NCBI RefSeq assembly: GCF_020382885.2
Contig: NC_058510.1
Span: forward strand, 8,366,862 to 8,430,861
Reading direction: 5' to 3'
From: Scatophagus argus
Taxonomy: Eukaryota; Chordata; Actinopteri; Scatophagidae
DNA length: 64,000 bases
Below, in pieces: positions 38,501-50,500 of the stretch; within the stretch, counting starts at the first letter, position 1; each line of letters opens with the position of its first letter. The notes under the pieces are model-generated. The model made no database searches, was not told the DNA's origin, and saw only the letters and a program-made list of their open reading frames with translations. Both the position numbers and the translations under genes were made by a program.

Positions 38501-41500
38501 TGCTGTGTCTACACAGCATTACAAAAGCAAAAACAGCAAAACAATGTCTTCTTATGACTTTTAGGCTCACGATCACTCCACAACACACACTAATTTCCTC
38601 TGTGCTATCAGCCTCAGTAGTTCAAAGCACATCCTAACACAAGCAAGCCTGAAGGCCAGGTCATCAGTCAGGCTGAAAGCACATCGTTCAGCAGCTCAGA
38701 GACCAAAGTCCATAAGCAAACAGTGAGATAAATTATGTAAAGCTTTCAAAATGTCAAATCTCTCCGATGTCAGCAAATTACAATTAGCCCGAAGCTATGT
38801 GGCATTTCAGAGCAAAGAACTGTTTTAAGCTTACTGGATGCAGGTGTTGTTCAAAATAAATGCAGTAACAAGGTTGTGAATCAGGGATTTGCAATTTATC
38901 CTTTTTAAAAACAATTATTTTTTAAATAATTAATAATTACAACGTTTACACCAGTCATAAAGGTAACTAACCAGAACTGCCCTGCATATCCAATTAAAAT
39001 TCCTTCAAAAGCAAAACCCTCCTTTGCTACACTAAAACTCTCCTCTCGCAAAAACTACAATGAAATAAAGTCAACTGAGTTTGTGTCTGGAGTCAGGAGA
39101 AACATTCATTTGATCAGTCCTGAGTTCTTCTGATGAAATGGCAGGATGCAGCCAATTAGAGGCTTTATAATTCTCTGGAGGAGGACGGATCAGAGCTGGT
39201 GCTTTTCTCAAGCTGAGATCTGAGGGTGTAAAGGGCTTCCTGCTGCATCAGCACTTATTGCTGCATTTTTGTTGCTCCCCTGACTTTAACGCTGGAACAA
39301 CCACACATACCTGCTTATGAGTGTGCACACACAGTAACAAAAGGGGGACTGTTTATTCAGTCATTTTAAGACAACAGTACTGACTGCAGAAACGCACACG
39401 TTATAATATATAGAAACTGGAGCCGTGTCAAAGACAAATTTCACTTATGCTTTGACAGAGAGTGATGTTTTTAGCAGCAGGGCTTCAGGGCTGGTAATGC
39501 TGGCCTGTCAGTGCACCATTTTGGCTCAGACTGGACTATCTCAACAATTACAGAATGAACTGCACTGAAATTTTGTACAGATGTTCAAAAGCAACTGGAT
39601 GGATTGGCACCAAAGTTTTTACAAATTTTCATAGGTCCCAGACTAATGACTTTGGTGATCCCTTGACTTCTTCTCCAGTGCCACAATGAGGTTGGTGATG
39701 GATTGCCATGGTACATACATTGATTGTCCCCTCAGGATGAAGAGCTTAATAACTTTGGCGATGCCTCTGTCACATTAAAATGTAATTTGTTCAGTATTTT
39801 GGTTTATGACCAAATAGCAGCAAAACTAATAACATTCCCATCAGCCTATGAAATGCTACAGTGCCAAGATGCTAACCTAAGATGATGAACATAGTAAACA
39901 TTACACCTGCTGAAAATCAGCATGTTGTCATCGCAAGAATGAATTAATATAAACTTTTTCTGAGTGGACTCTGGCTGAAGTCTTGCTTTCATTCTGATTC
40001 TAACACCAACCCAATTGCAATGACATGTCATAACATGTAAACAAGTCATTTGTTGCATAATAATACTCCTTCACCCCATTAGGTGAAGGAGCGACACACT
40101 GGGCGAGCCTTCAAGCAGGCAGCTGATGCTGTCTGTCTGTCGGCTGCCACATTCAAAGAATCCTCTCGCTTGGAGCTACGATTTCACCATCTGCGCCTCC
40201 AGCCCACCAGCTCCTTTTCAGCACGTGTCCCCCTTCCTCCACGAGAAACACACACAGGGGCACATGTGCGCACCCCCCCACACGCACAAGCACACACACA
40301 AACACACATATATTGCATTGCACAAGTTACATGTATCTGTTTCACCACAGAGGGGGCTAACGGAGACCGGCCAATGAGCACAGCTTGTGTCAACATGTTT
40401 GCCCGTGTCAGCAGGGTGTATGACAAGCAGCTGTAATCTCTGAGAATCACATCAACATTCATGTATGTGACACTTTATTTGGGGTGTAAATAATGTACGA
40501 ACCACTCAAGACAGCAGCGGTTAATGGTGTTGGGCTGTTAGCAACTTTTAATCGACTCTCATTGACTGTGTTCAGCCCACACAACTACCCGAGGGGAAAA
40601 GGCTTTTAATATAAGTGAGACACAATAAGCAAGAATGAGGAAGCAGGCTGCAAACAGCACATTTCCTGATCTGATCTGTTTAACCTGGTTGTTCACAGTG
40701 ATGTGTGCATGCAAGCATACTGCATGTCCCACATCATACTTCATCTCAGTGTTTGCTTGAGAAAGGATGGATTAATATACATCAGCTCAGTCCAGTCAAG
40801 CTCCTAATTACAAAAGTAACAAGGAAAAGGACACTCTAAAAATATTTTCGGAACACTTGATGGACTTTATCTTAGGTTCTGGAAGAGACAGCCTCCAAGG
40901 AAAATACAACCAATAAGTCCAAGATTAAAGTATGATGTGCAAAATAAATTGGTGCCCTTTGAAATATGAGTGTCTGGATGGACTCCATTTCAATTTCGCT
41001 CAACAAGACATTTCTTGATGAACAACAAAAACAAGTTTTAGCCCACTTACTTGAGCCCAGGAATGTCAAGTATATTGGTGAGGCCCGTCCAGTTTATGTC
41101 CAGAAGCTGTAAGTAGAAAAAACAGGAAAGGAGAAAGTACCAGTTGGTCATGCTGCAAAAGCAGAAAGTGTGAATTAAATTGATTTAGACACTTAACTTT
41201 ATTGTTTCCTGGCCCCTGTGCTACATTTACCACTCTTCTTATTGTTTTCTGGCCAACAAACCCTGCTGATTAATAACTGCAAAGAGTCCTACACAAGTTG
41301 CAGCACAATACTATATATCAAAAGTTCTATGAAAAACTCACTACAATTTTGGTCCATTTTGAAAACGAAGCACTACTTCACCTGGCCTATTATATTGTTG
41401 ATGTATCAATTATTTAAGAAAAAAAGTGACTTATCTCATTGCACAGTTTGGCAATGGAATTAAGGTAAACTATAACTCAGCAACCTTTTGTGGGCTTGCG

Positions 41501-44500
41501 TAATTAAGTTCAGTGTTTTCTCACTTTACTTTTTATTTTTATCCTTAGAGAGAAATGCACAAAAATCACTCACTTACTAAAATATTTATTAAAGTAACAG
41601 TGACCCTGTGGGGTCTCATTAGTTTTTATTGTATAATGAGGTCAGGACCAATGCTGTTTTACATGGACAAAAGAACCAGTTTGTACAAAGTTTTGCAAAG
41701 CAAACCAATTTCGATTTACTTATAGTGGCTAATACTGGCAGCAGGTTTTCAAAATTTCAGAGGAGGAAAAAGAGAATCACCTCACATCAGCTGAAGACCT
41801 GAAATACAGGCAGATCTTGCCTCTGACTGAGCTTTGATCTGATTCTGCCTCAGTGTGTTTTCTTAATGAGTCTCTCCCACTCTTCTTTCTTGCACAAGTT
41901 GCTTACACTGCAGCAGATTCACTGAGCCTCAGTGGGGAGGGGAGAGCACTGCAGGGCTCTGAATGATGTGGTGGGGATGTCTGAGTGTTGTGGGAACGTA
42001 AAATGGAGGGACACACCCCTGAGCAGGCGCAAATCGCTTAGAAAAAGCCTTGTATGTCTGTAGCAAGGATGCGATATATGAGATAACTACAACAATAAAT
42101 CTAGTGTAATATAGTGTAGTAGTATATAGTGTAATAGTGTAAAAATTAATTTATCAAAAAACAACAGCATTAAGACTGGCAACACAGGGAAACAGCTAAC
42201 CTGGCTGAGTCCAAAGGTAACAACAAAATCCTACCAGCACATTTATCTATCTAATACTTTGTGTCTTGTCTATTTAATCCACACAAAACCCAATACACAA
42301 AAAATGACTTTTCAAAGTCTATAAGACCTTTTTCTAAAACCTTTAGACAGAGCCAAGCTTGTTGTTTTTTCCCATGTGTCCAGTCTTTATGCTAAGCTAA
42401 CCATCTCCTGGCTGCAGCTTCATATTTTGCCTGCAGACATGAGACTGGTATAAAACTATATATCTAATCCTTGGAAAGAATTTCTTATACACTCAAGCGT
42501 GTATAAGACTCAATTTATATATACGAATGAAACTTCATTATATATTGTTGGAACCTGCAAACGTTTTTTTGTTGTTGTTTATAGGGATAATAATCCAAAA
42601 GAAGATCATCAATACGTTTAACCCAAAAACTCATAATTAAACTGGTGGAATAGATATCCTCCACTGCTGGACTCTGGAGCCTTTTTTAAAGTGTAAGTCC
42701 ATTCAACTGTGCAATGAAATCTCTTCAGAGGTCTATTAGATGTCTTGTCTATTGCATCATTTTATTAACACTGCACTGAGTCACATTAGTGCAATCAGAA
42801 AGACCCGCTGTGGCCAGGACCTCTTATGGTCTGGAAATGTTTCTATTTGGTTTGGCACTCAGAATCAGACCTTGTATGGCAGGCGAGCTGAAAGAAGGAT
42901 GATGAATTATTTGGATTCCAGGATATAAGCTGCCATCATTTTTTTGCTTTTATGAAATTGCTTTCGCAATTTACTTTCTCTGCTCCACTATATCAATGTA
43001 ATATTCCTCAATTAGAAACAGGCAGAAGATTGCAACACAAAAGTGTGTGTGTGTGTTCGTGTGTGTGCATGTGTGTATACATGTGGGACTGCACCACAAT
43101 TTACTGACTAGAGCTGCCGCCTTCTCCCTTCAGCCTCCTACAGTAATATCTCCACCTTGAGCTCAAGCTGAGTGCCTGGAGTAGAGAAATCTGCCAAAGT
43201 AGGGCTGGCTTGATCTCAGGCTATTTAAAGCTCTGCTATAGTTCCACTGAGTCCTCCTATTTGGTAGAAATCGGTCAAACATTTTTAAGCTCCAGTAGTG
43301 GTTCTGCACAGGCACTGAACATGGAAACTGATGCACCAGAAAATACAAGCAACTGGCAATATGAAATGCAAATCACTTCACAAAGTTGAATAGCAAAGGT
43401 GAAATAGCAAAGGCGATGTTAACAGCAAGGCCAGAGAAGGAAAACAAAATAAACTGCAAGTTCAGACTGTAAGATGAAGATGCACGAAGAAACACACTGC
43501 ACTGTCATTCAGCTGTGATTTGACTTTTGAAATTAACATTTAATGGTCCAATTGAGGCAAATTATTTCTGCTGTAAAGAGGCAAGCAGATTAATTTAGCA
43601 ACAAAACAAGAAGCAAATTTGTTCATATTCATATTTATGAGATGCAATATTAAAACATTTAGAATGTAAAACACACTGATAAAACTCAGATAAAACAATC
43701 ATTTTGTGATATTCACAGAAAATGGGCCAACCTCAGAAAAAGTATTGAATTTTCCATGTAAAATAACAGTATAACAATGAATATGTTGCACTGCTGTCCC
43801 ATCTCAGGACCTGGAAAATATCAAAGGGGAAGCTGGTTTTGTATTTCAACATACAAATCCCAGTTTAATACCCTCTTCACTAATCATAAAGCATTTATCA
43901 GACCGCAGCGCCATTTTAATTTCCACTGTGACTTCATTAAACAGGTTTAATTGAATCAACTAGTGTCATGTTATCAGCGCAGCGTCACAACTTACTGGTT
44001 TCTTGAGAAAGAACACAGACAGTGCTCCAACAAGAGGCATGTCACCCAGCAACGGCTCCATCACCACTCTCAACACGCCGTGCATCTATGGAAACACAAG
44101 AGGAACACAATGACACACACACACACACACAAAGGAAGAGCTAAAGGGAAACTAGCACCTTGCTGGCCCTTGACATTCCCCAGCAGTGGAGCTGTTAGCT
44201 GTAGCACATGACAGGTTGGAAACTCGATCAGCATGATTTCGCACCTGCCCCAAGTCATCCTCCACCTTCTCCATAACATATTATGACAATTAAAGGGATT
44301 ATAGCATTGGAATAGCTTTACATGTGTCATGTGGACACCACGCAGCTGCTGAAATCCACACCAGAGGACAAAGGATGTTTAAATTCTCCAATATATTTGT
44401 TTTGAGTTTATATTTGTACTTTCAGGACGGATAAAGAGAAAACCTTGTCCGACCAATACAATAAAACTCTCTCTGCTGTTTACATGAAGCTCTTAAAATG

Positions 44501-47500
44501 ACAGACAGGAAACCAGCAAACCAAAATGAACTTCATATCCTTGAATTTATAAAAGCTATGAGCAACAACACAAACTTTGTACTAAATGCAATGTAGGTTT
44601 AATAGACTTTTATGTGCAGCAGGTATGTAGTACTGGTAGTAGTGTTGTAGTAGTGGGACCACATGACAGCTTGTTATTAAATAAATAGTAAAAGACCAAT
44701 ATCAGCCATGGTTTCATGTGAACCAGCTCGGGAGTGATGGACTCTAATGTATTAGTGGTTCATAATGAGCTGGGGAGATATGTGGGACTGTGCGAGTTAC
44801 ATAATGGGGACAGTGAGCAACAAATGTCCCCTGGGGACAGTCCTAACAGCACTCGGTCTCCAAGGAGGCACATTGATTGTTTTTTTTTCCCACCTGCCTT
44901 GTTCCATAGCAGCAACTCACAAAAGGGTCAAGGACATACAAGAATAATACAGCCTCATTAGCTCTGTTTTCAACTCAGTATAAGCCGAAAAGGTCTTGAA
45001 AATGATCACATTCTGTTTTATTCACGTTTTATACAGCGTCCCAATTTTTTGGCATCGAGTTTGAGATCATTTTAATCTTTTAGAGCAACTGAAAGTTAAA
45101 TTAGCCACTCTGTTTAATTCAGTTATCTCTTGTCTCATAGGAGAAAATAGGCTTGGTTGGACTAGCATGTGCTGCTATTATGCACTATTTTGAAGGTGTC
45201 TTGTCAGTATGAGTACACAGTTAGCAATCACATAAGTAATTTATACTCTCATACCAGTGTACAGATGTCAACTGTAGAGGTCAAGAGTCATGCCACACAA
45301 AAGAACCTCTGTGAGAATGTGAAACAAATCAGACAAAAAACAATTTCCTTACCTGGATGCTCTTAATGCCAGCTTTGCAGTAGTAGCGTTTGATGTCAAC
45401 ATCAATCTCAGTGTTGCCCACAAAGCTGAGCCACAAAAACACAAAGCATGTTTGTTTAACAATCCTGTACCAGGCTTCCTTCACTTTTTCATCAATTTCA
45501 AAAGGGTTTTCATGGTCATGTTTGGTCATATAAGTCATAACATGATTACATTTACACATCACAGTGACTCCATGTTTTGATTCATCATGTTTAATTCATT
45601 CGTTTATCATAATTTTAATAGACTTGTTTTAAAACTCCTTTAAATTTGGCAATTTTAAAAAATATATATATTTTCCAGACCCTTGAGGTTATAATCCTTA
45701 AGATTTCCTTAAATCAAAATGCTGTTTTGGATGCTATTTATGGTTGCCATTTTTTCACTGAGGATGATTCAGTGTATTCACATTCAGCAGTTGTTTTTTT
45801 ACTGTTTGTGGCAGAGTCCATGTTTGGCTAGTGTGTCTGTAGACAGACACACTAGCTGATCTTCTGTTTGATTTCTCAAAAAGTAGCTGCTGAGTCTTTG
45901 TTTTTTTAATTATTTTGCACTTCCTATTAGGGACAAAACTCTTAAGGATTACAGCTTTAACTGCATTATTAATTTCTCTCAGATCAGCATCCCTAAAGGG
46001 ATCCAGTTATTTTACAAATCAATGTCTGTTTACAGTCTGGGGAAGTACTACTGACTACAATAACAATAAATGTAACAATAACGATTTAAACAGGGATCTG
46101 GTAGGCTCACCTGATCTGCAGGTCCATGATGATCTGTCGCTTATCTACATTCTCTGTATAAACCTTGACCCCGTTGACCCTCAGGGGCTACAACGCAACA
46201 CAAGGAAACATTATGGCCTCTGCTCCACTCCAGTCCATCAACACAACACCAACACTTCCAACCCCCACAAACCCCCACGTGGTTAACACAAGCACCCCAC
46301 ATGGAAACTATTTATGAAACAAGCACATATGTCAGCGACATGCGTGTATGTTCACGTTCAAGCTCCTCACACACCCTGACCAGCTGTCCCATCGGCACCT
46401 GCTGCCAGTGGTCTGTTTTGTCACTGCTGCAACGACACATGATCAGTCTTAGAACACTGGGAGGTGCTCACTTTGTCTCCTATGTCGATCTTACTGAAGC
46501 AGAAGGTGCTGAGGTGGGAGTTGGACTCCTTCACTGCTGGCTCGATCGTCTCGCGGAACAGTTTCTCCACAAATTGGCAGATGTAGGGCCACATCTGTTT
46601 CACTGTCTGAGGGGATACAGGAGGGAAAGGCTGAACTTTAAAGTGAAATCATAGTAGAGTCTTCACTCTCTTTAGGCTTTTCTTGCTACCTCACAAGAGT
46701 ACATCTCTCACACTGTGAATGATATAGCTACTTACATATATTCAAAACATAGCTCTATTTACAACACTCATACACATCTTGCACTAAATTAAAATTTGAT
46801 GTCAGCATCTAGATTACTTTAACTTGTACTCGTGAGTACTTCAAAATGCACGTGTTGCCATGGGGATTCACATGGGTTAATGCATTTCACCGTATTGCAG
46901 AAATGGGGATGCATGCTCAGTCAAATGTTCTGCAATGCAATGTGGCAACATTCACAGCTCCAGAGGGAAGAGGAGTGACAGACATCCCATTTTCCCCACT
47001 TTATAAAAAGCAAGTGGGGGGCATCACTCAAGCAAAAACAAATTCAAGAGACAGTTGCACAATTTTTTATTTTTTTTTTACCTTGTTCAGCCATTCCACA
47101 CGCTCTACGTCTGGGAAGTGGACCTACAATAAAGAAAACAGAGCACATAATCTCTATGGTGGTTTCTGTACGGTTCCCCATTCGATTTGGTTATGTGTGG
47201 TGAGATTTGTTTCACTGGCAAAGACACGTCCAGTATTCTGGTCTAATTACTAAAGTCACTTTCTGGAAAGTGAATTTGTATTTATACATGTGAGATTCTC
47301 TTCATTATATAATTAAATTACACCAGAGTATCAGCTCTGTGAGGTTGTGCTTTGCGCTAAGTGCTAATGTCACCATACTAACAAGTTCACAGTTTGATGT
47401 GTAAGTAGGTGAAATGCTTTCACTTGGAGTTCACTTGGAGTTTAGACTTATCGTGCTAATATTTGCTTACTAGCACTAAACACAGAGTACAGCTGAGGCT

Positions 47501-50500
47501 GGTTATGAAAAAAAGTATCGGACAAATTTGATCTAACAATGGTAATTAAAAATTAATGGATTACCAATGGATCAAAAGATTGCATTAAAGTTCACTGCCA
47601 AACCCAAATGTCAAATTCTAGTTATGAAAAGCTTTCAGTGGGTACACAGTTTGACGATGACTCATGTTCTTGGGCATCCAAAATGCTGAAACAAACCTGG
47701 CAATATGCTTTGCTGTTATTACACCATCATTACAAAAACAATCAAAATAAGAGGGCAGAGTGTGTCTCTATTGGTTTTGGTGCATGAGACCAGTAGCTGG
47801 AGGACCTCTTTGATAGGGACTGGTTGTTTAAGAACGGAGATGAAGGAAAAAAGGAGACAAAAACAAGAGTGGAAGGAAAGCTCAGTGAGTTTCTCCAAGA
47901 TCATCACGTCTGCCTGAAGAATGCATTGATCGTATGGCCTTTCTTTTAACTTTGTGTGTTATCATAACTGACTTGTATTTTCCTTCACATTTCGAATGTG
48001 AGCAGAGTGCATTCACGCCACGTCATTCGTGTTGTTTGCCCAAGTCTACAGAATTACAATCAGGAAATAGAGTTAAGATTACCTTAAGGCTGTTTTTTTA
48101 TAATGATACTACATTTCAAAATGAATCCAATACCAATAGTTAATGCCAGTCTCACATTTCTAGATCTCCACACTACAACTGTGCTGTGACACCGTGAGCT
48201 GCAGTTTGACTAATCTTCTTTAACATCCAAAGTAAACCGGGCATTGATTTTAAATAGAGTGAAGGAAATGCTGGGAATTAATCAATAACTTGTACAAAGA
48301 AGCAGCAATGCACACACCACTAAATAACAGATAAACATCACTGCCTCTCCATTCCACTGAACTGAAGGCATTTAGTTCCCTAATCTTAACAGTAAGATAA
48401 AGTGACACATCTGGCTGCGGTGCTGCTGAGATGTGACATCTTGCGTGACAGCTACAAGGGACAGCACTATTCCTAATAGAGGCTGCAAAAGTGCTTATCC
48501 AGCATTTATGTCAATATGTGGATAAAGCAGAGACAAGAGCAGGACAATGGGGAACAGAAAGTTCTAGTTAAGATGACTGATTCAGGCCTATAGTTTATGC
48601 CGTGGGGTGGAAACAACATAATCCTCTGGTTGGGACGCTGGCCAGGCTTCATTATTACAGCTGAAACAGTGACCTTATTCAGAAAATGTAGGTGAAGCAA
48701 TGGTATACTCAAAAAGAAATGCTTTAAGTGCTGGTGAGAAATCTGAGTTGTGCAGCAGAGAGTGGGAGCAAAGCATCTTAATTATTCAGCTCGTTACTCT
48801 GTTGTCATTGGGGATTTTGTCTGGGGATAATTAACGGTGTTCTTGGGTTTTCAAACTAAGAGGGTTATTCTCCCTGAGTTCAAACTGCTTGAACTAACAC
48901 ACAGAAAAGTAATCAGGACAAACCTGAAATACCAAATGGCTATTAATTAGACATTACATAGTTAGTAAGGTATCATATTCATAGTTTGAAGAAGTACAAA
49001 AGTATAGTAGTATAGTCAGAGATACAGCAGACAAATGCCAAATGACATATAACGCTTACCTTTCAAACTTGCACTTACAGTCTACCTTACAAGTCACACG
49101 GGGATAAATGCATCAAAACATCTGCTTAAATGCAGACAATCTGACAATCCTCTCAACAACACAGGCATTAGAAAACTGACATAAAGTAACACAGTAGTCT
49201 CCATCTTAACTAGCGCTTGTGACTCGTGACATTTAAAAAATTACTATTTAATCTTTTATGTATAATTTAGTTGCAAGCTGATGAGTCGTGGCACTTCTAA
49301 CCCTTTTCTAATCTGTCTATAGTACAACACAATGTTTTAAAGAAGGAAAAAAATCTAATTTATCTAATTACCGAGCTGGCAGAGTGCATGTGCGCGTGTG
49401 TGAGTGTGTGTGTGTGTGTGTGTATACGTGCTCATTCATTCACCAAATAGTCCTCAGATCGGATAATTAAGCTGGCATCAGTGTATATAATGAAACAGTT
49501 GCGATGCTCGTCCATACTTCTGACATACCAAAACATTAATAAAGCAGTTAGTGAGTCAATACATCATATTCTTCATTTCCATTTCATTTTGGTACAAGTA
49601 TAAACCAGCCAGCCAGTGACTCACTCTGAATTAATACATCTGAGGTGTAACTGGAACAAGGAGGAGTGCACTTCAGCAATAGAAGCTTAGGAAGGAACTA
49701 TAAACTAAAAAAGCTTTTGTGAGAGCAGTGACAGGCAGGAGGTGCTGAGCCCATTCGATAATGCCTTCTTCCTCTAAGTGGGATGCTGATGCTCGACCCC
49801 ATCTAACTCCTACATCCCAATTTAATAGTCTCATTGCCTCCTTAGCCATGTGTCAGCAAAATAGGCTTTTTACTGTTTGCAAGAAAACATGAGGCTACAC
49901 TATACACCACAAACCAGCTGAGAGATGCGTTTTTTTCCCCTTAACTGTTTCATTTCAGAAGGAGGAACAGAAAATGTAATGTGATCAGTATTTTGTGTTT
50001 GGCTAGCACTTGATTAAATGTTATCTAAACTGTTTTCTAAATGATCTGGGGTCCGAAGAAAGATTTTAGCCAAAATACATCTCAAAATTTCACTTTCATT
50101 TACACTACAAAAGACACACAGTAGCAAAAGGCAACTGCAGTCAGTTCATCTCTGTCCATTGGACTTGATTTAATTTATTAGCACATAAAATAAATAAATA
50201 AATGAGAGCATTAAAATTATTAGATATTATCATGACCATAAAAAAGAAACATGGTCTTTTAATTTGAGATACTTCCATCTGATGTGTGCTATTATCTCAG
50301 TTGTATTTTATGTTTTTGTACCATTTTGATTAAATGTAATTAAATGTTAGCTCACTGATGTACGTACTGCTGGAGTCTGTGAGGTTTCAGGAGACTCCCA
50401 ACAAAGCCCCAGACACTAATCCATTAACAGTGACAAGGAAAACTTAAGAGCCCCTGTGTTATCCAACAATCAGAAGTGTTACAGTAGCAAAGTGAGTTAC

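Larger units (their letters stand above)
36782..41050 (-). other. esyt2 intron 7, 4.3 kb
   Basis: The largest esyt2 intron. It holds a poly-A run (38426-38443), a near-perfect hairpin (38480-38537), a family B repeat (39530-39935) and a CA-rich tract (40247-40308). No exon or RNA gene is supported. Confidence 0.65.
41107..43995 (-). other. esyt2 intron 6, 2.9 kb
   Basis: It contains a TAGTGTA-type irregular tandem (42102-42142), a family A repeat (42165-42480) and an interrupted GT tract (43043-43078). No exon-like segment is supported. Confidence 0.6.

Noticed and set aside
44070..44330. Short ORFs over (AC)n and (GT)n tracts, also at 3885-4088, 40083-40462 and 12591-12779
   Set aside because: They are produced by dinucleotide repeats (Thr-His and Cys-Val runs), not by genes.
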